Assembly (NCBI RefSeq): GCF_000373265.1
Contig: NZ_KB890762.1
Location: forward strand, 1-57,703
Reading direction: 5' to 3'
Length of the DNA stretch: 57,703 nucleotides
DNA from: Pontibacter roseus DSM 17521
Lineage (GTDB): Bacteria > Bacteroidota > Bacteroidia > Cytophagales > Hymenobacteraceae
Shown here: piece by piece, positions 43,286-51,827 of the stretch
How the letters are laid out: every line of letters begins with the position of its first letter
How positions within the stretch are numbered: the first letter of the stretch is position 1
Notes under the pieces: generated by a model
Databases searched by the model: none
What the model saw: only the letters and a program-made list of their open reading frames with translations
What the model was told of the DNA's origin: nothing
Program-made: the position numbers and the translations under genes

Positions 43286-44815
43286 CTATTCCCATTCGAT
43301 AGTGGCCGGCGGCTTGGAGCTGATGTCGTACACCACGCGGTTCACGCCTTTCACTTTGTTGATGATTTCGTTAGACACATCGGCCAGGAACTCATACGGC
43401 AAACGGCTCCAGTCCGCCGTCATGCCGTCTACGGAAGTAACAGCACGGAGCGCCACCACGTTCTCGTAAGTACGTTCATCGCCCATTACACCCACTGACT
43501 GCACCGGCGTCAGGATAGCCCCTGCCTGCCATACCTCGTCATACAGGCCTGATTTTTTGAGGTTGCTGATGAAGATGTGGTCTACCTGCTGCAGTACGCT
43601 CACCTTCTCTGGGGTGATGTCGCCCAATATGCGGATAGCCAGACCAGGTCCTGGGAAAGGGTGGCGACCCAAAATGGCATCGTCTATTTTAAGTGTTTTG
43701 CCTACCAGGCGCACTTCGTCTTTGAAGAGCGCCTTGAGTGGCTCCACCACTTTCAGTTTCATGAAGTCAGGCAGGCCGCCCACGTTGTGGTGCGACTTGA
43801 TGGTGGCAGATGGTCCTTTCACGCTCATCGACTCGATTACGTCCGGATAGATAGTGCCTTGTGCCAGCCACTTCACGTCCTCAATCTTGTGTGCCTCGTC
43901 ATCGAACACCTCAATGAAAACGCGGCCGATGGCCTTGCGCTTGCCTTCCGGGTCCGAAATGCCGGCCAAAGCGGTATAGAACCTGTCTTTGGCGTCTACG
44001 CCCTTCACGTTGAGACCCATGTGCTTGTAGGAGTCCAGTACGGTTTCGAACTCATCTTTGCGCAGCAGCCCGTTGTCCACGAAAATGCAGTAGAGGTTTT
44101 TGCCGATGGCCTGGTGGATGAGCATGGCCGCCACGCTGGAGTCTACGCCTCCTGACAGTCCCAGTACCACTTTGTCATTGCCCAGCGTCTGCTGCAGGTC
44201 GGCCACGGTGGCCTCTACGAACTGCTCTGAAGTCCAATCCTGCTGACAGCCGCAGATGTGCACGACAAAGTTACGCAGCAGGGTCTTGCCCTCGTCGGAG
44301 TGGGTTACTTCCGGGTGGAACTGTATGCCATAGGTTTCCTGGTCGCGCAGCTTGTAAGCGGCCACGCGCACGGTCTCTGTGCTGGCTATGACTTCAAAAT
44401 TATCTGGTATTTCTTTGATGGTGTCGCCATGTGACATCCAAACCACGGAGCCTGGGGTAAGTTCCTTCATGAGGCGGTTGGCGGTGTGGAGCTCTGAAAG
44501 TCTGGCACGTCCATACTCCCGAATGGTGGATGGCATCACTTCACCCTGGCTTTCGTAGGCAATGAGCTGCGCGCCATAGCACACCCCCAGCAACGGGAGC
44601 TTGCCCATGTACTGGTCTAAATCGATGGTTGGATGTTCCTGGTCGCGTACAGAGCAAGGGCTGCCCGAGAGGATAACGCCTTTTACATCTTCTGTGAGTT
44701 GGGGAACATTATTGTAAGGGTAAATCTCACAATATACATTAAGCTCGCGCACCCGTCTTGCAATCAACTGGGTATACTGGGAGCCAAAGTCGAGAATCAG
44801 TATTTTTTCTGGCAT
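43286..44815 (-). CDS. guaA: GMP synthase (glutamine-hydrolysing)
   Basis: A 509-residue enzyme that converts XMP to GMP with glutamine and ATP. The start at 44815 ([20 protein letters not shown]) is chosen over 44881. Domains: glutamine amidotransferase (1-~190; nucleophile Cys in GVCYGAQL), ATP pyrophosphatase ([19 protein letters not shown]) and the C-terminal dimerisation domain ([25 protein letters not shown]). A TACCTTTG box ends three bases before the start codon (see findings). Confidence 0.96.
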   Translation of the reverse strand: MPEKILILDFGSQYTQLIARRVRELNVYCEIYPYNNVPQLTEDVKGVILSGSPCSVRDQEHPTIDLDQYMGKLPLLGVCYGAQLIAYESQGEVMPSTIREYGRARLSELHTANRLMKELTPGSVVWMSHGDTIKEIPDNFEVIASTETVRVAAYKLRDQETYGIQFHPEVTHSDEGKTLLRNFVVHICGCQQDWTSEQFVEATVADLQQTLGNDKVVLGLSGGVDSSVAAMLIHQAIGKNLYCIFVDNGLLRKDEFETVLDSYKHMGLNVKGVDAKDRFYTALAGISDPEGKRKAIGRVFIEVFDDEAHKIEDVKWLAQGTIYPDVIESMSVKGPSATIKSHHNVGGLPDFMKLKVVEPLKALFKDEVRLVGKTLKIDDAILGRHPFPGPGLAIRILGDITPEKVSVLQQVDHIFISNLKKSGLYDEVWQAGAILTPVQSVGVMGDERTYENVVALRAVTSVDGMTADWSRLPYEFLADVSNEIINKVKGVNRVVYDISSKPPATIEWE

Positions 44816-44818
44816 GCG

Positions 44819-44826
44819 CAAAGGTA
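44819..44826 (-). promoter_or_regulatory. -7-like box abutting guaA
   Basis: TACCTTTG on the minus strand ends three bases before ATG. TTTG lies 21 bp further upstream (slightly more than the standard 19). If used, transcription would begin at or near the start codon. Confidence 0.45.
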
Positions 44827-44959
44827 AGGCGGTTTTATAGTATATGCCAAAAATAGCGGGAATATATGTTATGGATAGCACTTCCTGAGCAGATGATATA
44901 GCTGCATGTGCTTTGTAGCTGCGGCTTTAGCTGCTTGCTCGTTGAGTTGCTCTGTAGCT

Positions 44960-45102
44960 TCGCCTGTACGGCGGGCACCTACTTTTTGTCTTGACACAAA
45001 AAGTAGGCAAAAAGGTCAAGACGCTCCAAACTCGCTGACCGCTCGAACAGTGGAGCGTCGAAAGGTGCACTGGGCTGATGCTATACCTCCGTAGCTGCTG
45101 TT
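44960..45102 (+). repeat. composite intergenic repeat, copy A
   Basis: Shares most of its sequence with 47598-47770. First hairpin CCTACTTTTTGT/ACAAAAAGTAGG at 44978-45007; second hairpin GACGCTCCA/TGGAGCGTC (45020-45028 with 45051-45059) around a conserved loop containing ACTCGCTGACCGCTCGAAC. Confidence 0.8.
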
Positions 45103-45183
45103 GTAAGTATGTCTGCTATACCTGCCAGTGGCGCGTGAAAGTAACGACAGGACTTATTTCTAACTCTGGTAATGGCGGAAATT

Positions 45184-45199
45184 CCCCCTTCGAAGGGGG
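45184..45199. repeat. CCCCCTTCGAAGGGGG palindrome, copy 2
   Basis: Perfect 16-bp palindrome followed by CAGGGGGA; see also 16763 and 47838. Confidence 0.8.
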
Positions 45200-45329
45200 C
45201 AGGGGGATGTTTATGGCTGTGGAGAATCTCCATCTAAAGAGGGTAGGGGTGTGTCAATTGTGTACAGGTATAACTTTCCTGCCCCCTTACCGGGTCCAAT
45301 CACCCCTGTCCATCTTGAGAGGGGAAGCA

Positions 45330-45359
45330 GGTATAGGTATAGGTATAGGTATAGGTTTA
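45330..45359. repeat. tandem GGTATA array
   Basis: Four exact GGTATA units and a fifth with one change (GGTTTA). It is a local expansion of a hexamer common throughout the window. Confidence 0.85.
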
Positions 45360-45447
45360 GCGGAGTACGAATAAGACCATATTTGCCAGAAAACGTGCTG
45401 TCTCACACCATTCTACACCTTCAAGGGAATTTTAATAGAGAATAAGC

Positions 45448-45477
45448 TTGCGCTGAAAGATTATCTTCGTACCTTTG
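45448..45477 (+). promoter_or_regulatory. promoter of the SRP RNA gene
   Basis: TTG (45448-45450), 19 bp, TACCTTTG (45470-45477). Exact match to the Bacteroidota consensus, directly before the RNA. Confidence 0.85.
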
Positions 45478-45481
45478 CAAT

Positions 45482-45573
45482 GGCAAATCGGCACGGCCAG
45501 CTCCCGTCGAACTCCCCCAGGGCCGGAAGGCAGCAAGGGTAGATGGTTGTAGCGGCGCGATGTTGGTTTGCCA
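45482..45573 (+). ncRNA. ffs: signal recognition particle RNA (small bacterial type)
   Basis: The ends pair (GGCAAATC / GGTTTGCC), and the conserved apical domain is visible: CAGGGCCGGAAGGCAGCAAGG with its GGAA tetraloop region. The RNA joins Ffh to deliver membrane proteins cotranslationally. A T-run follows. Confidence 0.95.
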
Positions 45574-45805
45574 CTTTTTTTTGCCCATACCTCAGCGAAA
45601 GCCGCTTCTTCATACTTCCCTTTTTGGATTCTTTACCTTTCCGGCTGGTTCTTTAACAGCACGAAGCTGCACACTACGCCCACACTGGCACCATTCACGG
45701 AGCCACCTGCACCATTTCCCAATTTGTCCTGCATCTTTTCACCAATGTCTTTTGTCTTAGTACTTATTGCGTTAGATTTGTAGGCAAATCTACATCCCCA
45801 GCATT

Positions 45806-46462
45806 ATGAAATTCTTTGTTGATACTGCAAACCTGCAGGAAATTCAAGAAGCACACGACCTTGGTGTGCTTGACGGTGTGACAACCAACCCATCGCTGAT
45901 GGCGAAGGAGGGCATCTTCGGCCACGACAACGTGATGGCGCACTACAAGCAGATTTGCGAGATTGTGGATGGCGACATCAGCGCTGAGGTCATCGCTACC
46001 GATTTCGAAGGCATGGTGCGCGAAGGCGAACTGCTGGCAGAGCTTCACCCGAACATCGTGGTGAAGGTTCCTATGACGCGTGAGGGCGTGAAAGCCATCC
46101 GTCATTTCAGCGAGCGCGGCATCAAGACCAATTGTACGCTGGTATTCTCTGCCGGTCAGGCTATACTGGCTGCCAAGGCTGGAGCAACCTATGTATCTCC
46201 CTTTGTGGGTCGTCTAGACGATGTGTCTACCGACGGCTTGCAGCTGATTGAGCAGATTGTGCACATCTATGGCAACTACGGTTACCAGACGCAGGTGCTG
46301 GCCGCTTCGGTGCGCCACGTGATGCACCTGGTGCAGTGTGCCGAGCTGGGCGCTGATGTGGTGACCTGCCCGCTTTCCGTAATCACGGGCCTGCTGAACC
46401 ACCCGCTCACCGACATCGGTCTGCAGAAGTTCCTGGCTGACCACGCCAAAGGAAACAAATAA
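45806..46462 (+). CDS. fsa: transaldolase family / fructose-6-phosphate aldolase
   Basis: A 218-residue small transaldolase (TalC/FSA type). Motifs: [33 protein letters not shown], Schiff-base lysine in VVKVPMT, and [20 protein letters not shown] and [11 protein letters not shown]. Proteins of this size are either fructose-6-phosphate aldolases or true transaldolases of the pentose phosphate pathway; the sequence does not settle which. An AT-rich inverted repeat follows. Confidence 0.92.
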   Translation: MKFFVDTANLQEIQEAHDLGVLDGVTTNPSLMAKEGIFGHDNVMAHYKQICEIVDGDISAEVIATDFEGMVREGELLAELHPNIVVKVPMTREGVKAIRHFSERGIKTNCTLVFSAGQAILAAKAGATYVSPFVGRLDDVSTDGLQLIEQIVHIYGNYGYQTQVLAASVRHVMHLVQCAELGADVVTCPLSVITGLLNHPLTDIGLQKFLADHAKGNK

Positions 46463-46562
46463 CATAATTATGAATGATGGGTTATGGATTACTAATGGGA
46501 AAGGGCACCAGCTCTTTTACCCTTTTGTGATTCATAACCCATAATTTCAGATTCGTAATCCT
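46461..46562. repeat. AT-rich inverted repeat between aldolase and small gene
   Basis: GGGTTATGGATTAC and GTGATTCATAACCC form an imperfect stem of the type seen at 33352 and 55315. Confidence 0.6.
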
Positions 46563-46568
46563 TCAAAG

Positions 46569-46772
46569 ATGTACATCATCAAGGTAAAGGGTAAAGCCAA
46601 GATTCCGGATTACATACAGCTCCGCGACAACAACTTCGTGCTCATAGCCTATTTTAGGGCTGACAGGCCTCTCAAGAACCTGGACCGCTATGGCCTGGAG
46701 GGCAAAGAGGAGGCGCTGGCGGCGCTCATTGAGTCCCTCGAATTCGGCAAACTACAGCAATTAGATATTTAA
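46569..46772 (+). CDS. small protein preceding ftsE
   Basis: A 67-residue protein, not recognised. It is soluble, with no signal peptide or cysteine, and reads MYIIKVKGKAKIPDYIQLRD at the start. It ends 6 bp before ftsE and so is very likely co-translated with it. A link to FtsE activity or cell division is a reasonable guess from this spacing only. The size and the high charge suggest a small folded domain. Confidence 0.7.
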   Translation: MYIIKVKGKAKIPDYIQLRDNNFVLIAYFRADRPLKNLDRYGLEGKEEALAALIESLEFGKLQQLDI

Positions 46773-46778
46773 AGTATT

Positions 46779-47492
46779 ATGAGTTTTTCTTCTTCCTCAC
46801 CCGTGGTTTCGCTACGCGATGTGGCAATCTACCAGGATGTGAACACAGTGCTGAGCAATGTGAACTTTGACATTGACAAAGGCGAGTTCGTATACCTGGT
46901 TGGGCGCACCGGAAGCGGGAAAAGCTCTCTTCTCAAAACTCTTTATAGTGACCTGCCGCTGCTCACCGGCACGGCCGCCATCGCTGATTTCAGACTAAAC
47001 AAACTGCCCCGTAAGCAAATCCCTTATCTCCGCAGGAAAATCGGCATCATCTTCCAGGATTTCCAGCTCCTTTTCGACCGCACCGTGGCCGAGAATCTTG
47101 CCTTCGTGCTGAAAGCCACCGGCTGGAAAGACAAATCAAAGCGCAAGCAGCGCATCTCAGAAGTGCTCATGAGGGTCGGACTAGACGCCGCCGCCAACAA
47201 ACTGCCGCACCAGCTTTCCGGTGGCGAGCAGCAGCGCATCGTGGTAGCCCGCGCACTCCTCAATGAACCGGTCATCCTACTGGCCGACGAACCGACCGGT
47301 AACCTCGACCCGATTGTGGCGGATGGTATCATGAAGCTGTTCATGGAAATCAATAACAGCGGTACCGCCGTGCTCATGGCCACACACAACTACGACATCA
47401 TCAACCGTTATCCACAGCGTGTGTTGAAGTGCGAGAGTGGCAAAGTGTTGGATTCCAAAGTAGAGTCCTTCGCCTTGACGACAGGATATTAG
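46779..47492 (+). CDS. ftsE: cell division ATP-binding protein FtsE
   Basis: A 237-residue ABC ATPase. Walker A GRTGSGKS, signature LSGGEQQRIVVARALLN and Walker B VILLADEPTGNLDP are intact, and FtsE-type segments such as GIIFQDFQLLFDRTVAENL are visible. FtsE with FtsX controls periplasmic cell-wall hydrolases during division. No ftsX is next to it, which departs from the usual ftsEX pair but is common in this phylum. Confidence 0.92.
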   Translation: MSFSSSSPVVSLRDVAIYQDVNTVLSNVNFDIDKGEFVYLVGRTGSGKSSLLKTLYSDLPLLTGTAAIADFRLNKLPRKQIPYLRRKIGIIFQDFQLLFDRTVAENLAFVLKATGWKDKSKRKQRISEVLMRVGLDAAANKLPHQLSGGEQQRIVVARALLNEPVILLADEPTGNLDPIVADGIMKLFMEINNSGTAVLMATHNYDIINRYPQRVLKCESGKVLDSKVESFALTTGY

Positions 47493-47597
47493 TCCTTTCC
47501 TATTTATCCCTAGGTTTCTTAATTGATTTGATTGAAGCTCTTCAGACTTCGAGGCGACGGCTATTGCTGATTGCCCGCTGCTATGTTGTATAGCTTT

Positions 47598-47770
47598 GCC
47601 TGTGCGGCGGGCACCTACTTTTTTCCTTGATGAAAAAAGTAGGCAAAAAAATCAAGACGATTTTGAACTCGCTGACCGCTCGAACAAAAAATCGTCATCG
47701 ATGCACTTGGCTGATGCTGCTGCTTTGTAGCTGCTGTGGAAAGTCTCCCCTTGAGGGGAGTCAGAGGGGT
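47598..47770 (+). repeat. composite intergenic repeat, copy B
   Basis: First hairpin CCTACTTTTTT/AAAAAAGTAGG at 47613-47643; second hairpin GACGATTTT/AAAATCGTC (47656-47664 with 47688-47696) around the same loop as copy A. It continues into a CTCCCCTTGAGGGGAG block shared with copy C. Confidence 0.8.
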
Positions 47771-47837
47771 GTTAAGGCTATACCTGCAGCTTTTTATGCA
47801 ACAACGCTTTTAAGTGATGGAGAGCAGCGGCAGAATT

Positions 47838-47853
47838 CCCCCTTCGAAGGGGG
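47838..47853. repeat. CCCCCTTCGAAGGGGG palindrome, copy 3
   Basis: Identical to copy 2 at 45184, followed by CAGGGGA. Confidence 0.8.
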
Positions 47854-47927
47854 CAGGGGATGCCAAGCTTTCCCGGTTCTACTACCAGGAGAGGCAGGTG
47901 GCTCAATGCGCGCTTTATCTGGTAATA

Positions 47928-49403
47928 CTACTTCACATATTTCCGCATCATCCCTAGCAACCACTGGTTCATTTCTGGGTATACCCGCAGGCTCAGCAGC
48001 AGCCCCATGTAGATGACTGTGATGAGCAGCGAACGCACCAGAATATCCATGAAGAGGTTGCCCAGGAAGGGGAGGAGGTAGGAGGCGCCCAGCGCGGCAG
48101 CGGCTATGGCTGTGACCCAAACCGAGCTCCAGGCGAATGGTTGCATCTTGTAGAGCCACTGCACGAAGAACAGGCGCAGCAGGTTGATGGTGACATAGGA
48201 AATCATGGAAGCCAGGGCGGCGCCTTCGATGCCGTAGAGCGGGATGAAAATCAGGTTGGTCCAGATGGTGAGGCCGGCCAGCACCACGTTGAAGAGCAAA
48301 TCCCAGCGGTACTTCTCTGAAGTAGCCAGGATGATGCCGTTCAGACCGGTAGCCAGGTCTACGATGCGAGCCACCGACAAGAACAGCACCACGTACTTGC
48401 CGGCCCGGTAGGTTTCCGGCATGAAGGAATACAGGTTGTCGATGTTCGCCCAGATGCCAATGAAGAGCAGCAGCCCGATAATCAGGTTGATGAGCGTGAT
48501 TTGCTTGTACAGCCTACCCATACCTTCCATATCCCTGTCCTTCCAGAACTCCGCCACCTGCGGGAAGGCAATTTTAAAGATGGAGCGGGCCGGCACCATG
48601 ATGGCGCTGGTGATGAAGAAGGCGGTGGTGTAGATGCCGTTGTCCCCCAGGCTGTAGGAGCTGATCATGATTTGGTCTACGGTCGTGATGATGGTGACCG
48701 ATATATTGCCCAGGAAGGTGAAAAAGCCGTAGTAAAGCATCTCCCGCAGCGGCACGATGCGCAGCGCCGACCAAGAAGGGCGCAGGAACAGCTGCCTCAG
48801 CCAGAGCGCATACACCACCAGCGACAGCGTAATCACCGAGTTGATGACGATGTAGAACAGCACAAACTCCCGAAAGTTAATCCAATCCAGAGCATATAGT
48901 CCGATGAGCAGCGTGGTGAGGATGCGCAGCAGGAAATCCTGAGCAAAGGAAGAGATAATCGTCTTGAACAGCGAGCGCAGGTAGGCCGTCAGCAGGTTGA
49001 AGAGCAGCGTGAAGAAGGCGAGCGGAATGACGTAATAGTAATAGTCGAGCAGCAGGGGGGAGTTCTCGATGTAATACTCCACCACCACTGGCTTGAACAG
49101 CAGGAAGAGACCCGCTACAATTGCAAAGCCCAGCAATGGTACCGCCAGCAGCAGGAAAAGGAAACCATGGTGCTGCCGCTCCTTATCCCGGAAGTAGGGG
49201 AAATAGCGCACGCTCATGTTCACGAAACCAAGGGCCGAGAACTGCGCGAACATCACTGAAATCTGAATCAGCAGGCGTGTGAGGCCCACCTCTTCCTCCT
49301 CCAGGTAGTTGGGGAACAGCAAAATCGTGTTCACATAGCCAATCAGGATGCCGGCATATGAGATGATGGTGTTCCAGATTCCCTCGCGCTGGAGATTGGG
49401 CAT
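47928..49403 (-). CDS. Wzx-type polysaccharide flippase
   Basis: A 491-residue inner-membrane protein with about 12-14 hydrophobic helices, of the oligosaccharide flippase/MATE-like superfamily. The N-terminus MPNLQREGIWNTIISYAGILIGYVNTILLFP is typical of Bacteroidota lipopolysaccharide/polysaccharide exporters. It would flip lipid-linked oligosaccharide units across the membrane. It is the last gene of the pse operon (downstream end on the minus strand), so the product carried may include pseudaminic acid. Confidence 0.9.
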   Translation of the reverse strand: MPNLQREGIWNTIISYAGILIGYVNTILLFPNYLEEEEVGLTRLLIQISVMFAQFSALGFVNMSVRYFPYFRDKERQHHGFLFLLLAVPLLGFAIVAGLFLLFKPVVVEYYIENSPLLLDYYYYVIPLAFFTLLFNLLTAYLRSLFKTIISSFAQDFLLRILTTLLIGLYALDWINFREFVLFYIVINSVITLSLVVYALWLRQLFLRPSWSALRIVPLREMLYYGFFTFLGNISVTIITTVDQIMISSYSLGDNGIYTTAFFITSAIMVPARSIFKIAFPQVAEFWKDRDMEGMGRLYKQITLINLIIGLLLFIGIWANIDNLYSFMPETYRAGKYVVLFLSVARIVDLATGLNGIILATSEKYRWDLLFNVVLAGLTIWTNLIFIPLYGIEGAALASMISYVTINLLRLFFVQWLYKMQPFAWSSVWVTAIAAAALGASYLLPFLGNLFMDILVRSLLITVIYMGLLLSLRVYPEMNQWLLGMMRKYVK

Positions 49404-49448
49404 TAGTCGGGTGCGTGCTTAGGTACAGGGGGCAAATATAGTATTATT

Positions 49449-50762
49449 CTATAGATGCGTTGTGGAGGAATTTTTAGCTTGCGGGGTATAGCCAAGGAAG
49501 TTCTGCAGGTGCTTCAAAGCCAACTCGCCGCTACGGCCGTCAAATTCCGTACCGACAGTGGCGTTGTAGTACCTGGCCCGCAGGTATACCTCCGGCTTCT
49601 GGCTCATTCCCTGCTGCAGCATCGGCTTCAGTTCCTGATAGGAGCTAGCGGCGTCCACCAGGCCATGCGCCACATAACCATAGTAGTCGTGCAGTTCCTC
49701 TTTGGGATTGAAGTTGAAGTAAACCGACCACACGTTCAGCAATACCGCCTCCAGGTGCACGCCGGAGTTGCCACTGATAAGCATATCCAGACCCTGTAAG
49801 TACTCAAACACACGCTGCTGCCCGCTGTCCGACAATTTGATGCTGGGACTGATGGTGCGGATGAAACTGAAATCCCGTCTGTCGCGTGGGTGGGGGCGGA
49901 GGACTATCCGAAACGAAGGAAAATCGCGGGTGATGTTCACCAGCAAGGCTTTCAATTCCTCGGTCAGGTCCATCAGGTTGCAGGCTATACCTATGGTTTG
50001 CACCCTACGGCTGTTGTTGCGGAGTTTGGTGAACCCATCCGCCTTCGGCATGCCCACCAGTTCCACCCGTCCCTCCACCGGACCGCATTGCCTGTACTTG
50101 TCGAGCGAGTCCTGCCCCTCCAGCAGGCTCAGGTCAAAGGAGAGCGGCGGAAAAAGGTGGCTGATACTTGAGTGCTGTACATAGGCTGTTTTTATACCCA
50201 ATGTACTGGCTGCCAGCAGCAGAGCGCGTGCATCGGCGTTGTGGTCGTTTGCAAACACGATGGCCTGAGGTCTGTATTTTCGCAGCTTTTGCAGGTATAC
50301 CTCATAGAACCCAATGGCGTCGTAGAGCAAATCCGCGAAGCGCAGCGTGCTCTTCCTGCGGTGGGAGAGGAACCGCAGGAAAAGGGACGGGAACTTGTAG
50401 TAGTAAAGCAGTTTTTTGCGCAATGATATCCGGGCGATTGTGTCGTTATACCTGCCAATGGCCTTGCTCTGGCCGGCTACCAGCACGGCGTCCGGTATAC
50501 CTGCCTGCAGGAAATGCAGGCTGTCGTAATTGTTTTGGCTCACCACATACAGCCAAACCTTACCTTGCAGTTTTTCAGGCTTTTCCACCTTCTGAAATAG
50601 ATTACCGATAAGGCGCACCAAGGTATAGCCACCCATGCGGAGCAGGCGCAGCAGCGGATTGCCAGGCGAAGCGGCGTTCTTGGCACTCTCCGGAAGTCTA
50701 TAGAAGCCTTCCGAAAAATGCAGGTATAGGATGTTGGCGTAAAGAGCGTACCAGTCTTTCAT
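49449..50762 (-). CDS. glycosyltransferase-like protein of a surface glycan locus
   Basis: A 437-residue cytoplasmic protein. The C-terminal half has the look of a GT-B glycosyltransferase or CDP-glycerol/polysialyl-transferase-like protein: VLRPHPRDRRDF and ISGNSGVHLEAVLLNVWSVYFN, the latter in the place of a nucleotide-binding segment. The N-terminal half is variable and not recognised. Placed 3 bp after pseI in the same direction, it is a candidate for the enzyme that transfers pseudaminic acid or a neighbouring sugar. The donor is not shown by sequence. Confidence 0.7.
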   Translation of the reverse strand: MKDWYALYANILYLHFSEGFYRLPESAKNAASPGNPLLRLLRMGGYTLVRLIGNLFQKVEKPEKLQGKVWLYVVSQNNYDSLHFLQAGIPDAVLVAGQSKAIGRYNDTIARISLRKKLLYYYKFPSLFLRFLSHRRKSTLRFADLLYDAIGFYEVYLQKLRKYRPQAIVFANDHNADARALLLAASTLGIKTAYVQHSSISHLFPPLSFDLSLLEGQDSLDKYRQCGPVEGRVELVGMPKADGFTKLRNNSRRVQTIGIACNLMDLTEELKALLVNITRDFPSFRIVLRPHPRDRRDFSFIRTISPSIKLSDSGQQRVFEYLQGLDMLISGNSGVHLEAVLLNVWSVYFNFNPKEELHDYYGYVAHGLVDAASSYQELKPMLQQGMSQKPEVYLRARYYNATVGTEFDGRSGELALKHLQNFLGYTPQAKNSSTTHL

Positions 50763-50765
50763 GCG

Positions 50766-51809
50766 CTACACCAGGTCCCAGCTGAACGGCGTACCAGCCG
50801 GAATGTCCTTCTTGGCGGTCATGCCCAAGAGTTCCTCGTAATGTTTCGGCGCCAGCCCCAGCCCCGGTCGGATGACGCGGATGTTCTCTTTTGTCAACGC
50901 TTCCCCGGCTTTGATGTCCCGGGCAGCATAGACGGAGCGCTTGAAGAGGCGGCTCTTCTCCTCGTCCCGCTGCACGCCATACTGCACGTGTCCCAGCGCC
51001 TGCCAGGCCCGTTCCGACTCCACAACAAGCAAATTCAGTTCCTGTGGCTCCAGCGAGAAGGCCGAGTCTACGCCGCCGTCGGCGCGGCTGAGGGTGAAGT
51101 GCTTCTCGATGACGGTGGCACCCAGCGCCACGGCGGCCACGGAGGCACCCACGCCCATGGTATGGTCTGAAAGTCCCACCTGCACCCCGTACAGCTCCCG
51201 CAGGTGTGGGATGGTGCGCAGGTTGGTGTTCTCGGGCGAGGCCGGGTAGGTGGAGGTGCACTTGAGCAGGATAAGCTCCAGGCAGCCCTCCTCACGCAGC
51301 ACTTGCACGGCCTCAGCCACTTCCTGCACGGTGGCGGCACCGGTGCTCATGATGACGGGCTTGCCCGTGGCGGCCACCTTGCGCAGCAGCGGGTGGTCGG
51401 TGTTTTCGAAGGAGGCTATCTTGTAAACGGGCGCCTCCAGGCTTTCCAGGAACTCCACGGCTGTCTCATCAAAGGGGGAGGAGAAAGCGATGATGCCGCG
51501 CTCCCGCGCCCTGTCGAAGATGGGCTGGTGCCACTCCCAGGGGGTGTAGGCCTCCTGATAGAGATCGTAGAGCTCTCGGCCCTTCCAAAGCGAGCCCTCG
51601 TCCTTGATGGTGAAGGCGCCGGGCAGGGTCATCGTGTCGGCGGTGTAGGTCTGCAGCTTGATGGCATCGGCGCCGGAGGCGGCGGCGGCGTCCACAATGG
51701 CCAAGGCCCGCTCCAATGACTGGTTGTGGTTGCCAGACATCTCCGCGATGATGAAAGGCTTGTGGCCCTTGCCGACCATCCGGCCAGCGATACTGATATC
51801 GTTAATCAT
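50766..51809 (-). CDS. pseI: pseudaminic acid synthase
   Basis: A 347-residue enzyme that condenses phosphoenolpyruvate with the 2,4-diacetamido-2,4,6-trideoxy-altrose sugar to give pseudaminic acid. It has the NeuB-type barrel (FIIAEMSGNHNQSLERALAI, DAIKLQTYTADTMT) and a C-terminal SAF domain (about 280-345, SVYAARDIKAGEALTKENI). Subtype (PseI versus NeuB/LegI) is assigned from the neighbouring genes and from ADTMT-type residues known for PseI. It sits between pseGH and the glycosyltransferase-like gene. Confidence 0.92.
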   Translation of the reverse strand: MINDISIAGRMVGKGHKPFIIAEMSGNHNQSLERALAIVDAAAASGADAIKLQTYTADTMTLPGAFTIKDEGSLWKGRELYDLYQEAYTPWEWHQPIFDRARERGIIAFSSPFDETAVEFLESLEAPVYKIASFENTDHPLLRKVAATGKPVIMSTGAATVQEVAEAVQVLREEGCLELILLKCTSTYPASPENTNLRTIPHLRELYGVQVGLSDHTMGVGASVAAVALGATVIEKHFTLSRADGGVDSAFSLEPQELNLLVVESERAWQALGHVQYGVQRDEEKSRLFKRSVYAARDIKAGEALTKENIRVIRPGLGLAPKHYEELLGMTAKKDIPAGTPFSWDLV

Positions 51810-51827
51810 CTGTCTTGTTCCTAATCT

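Larger units (their letters stand above)
44882..45447. other. repeat-rich intergenic region before the SRP RNA
   Basis: About 560 bp without a supported gene. It holds the composite repeat copy A, a CCCCCTTCGAAGGGGG palindrome and a tandem GGTATA array. Confidence 0.7.
47493..47927. other. repeat-rich region between ftsE and the glycan locus
   Basis: 435 bp without a supported gene. It contains composite repeat copy B and the third CCCCCTTCGAAGGGGG palindrome. Confidence 0.7.

Noticed and set aside
45078..45445. Two overlapping open frames before the SRP RNA
   Set aside because: They consist of composite repeat and tandem GGTATA sequence, so the predicted peptides are repetitive artefacts.
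47404..47412. TTATCCACA within ftsE as a further DnaA box
   Set aside because: It is isolated, within coding sequence, and not part of the repeat.
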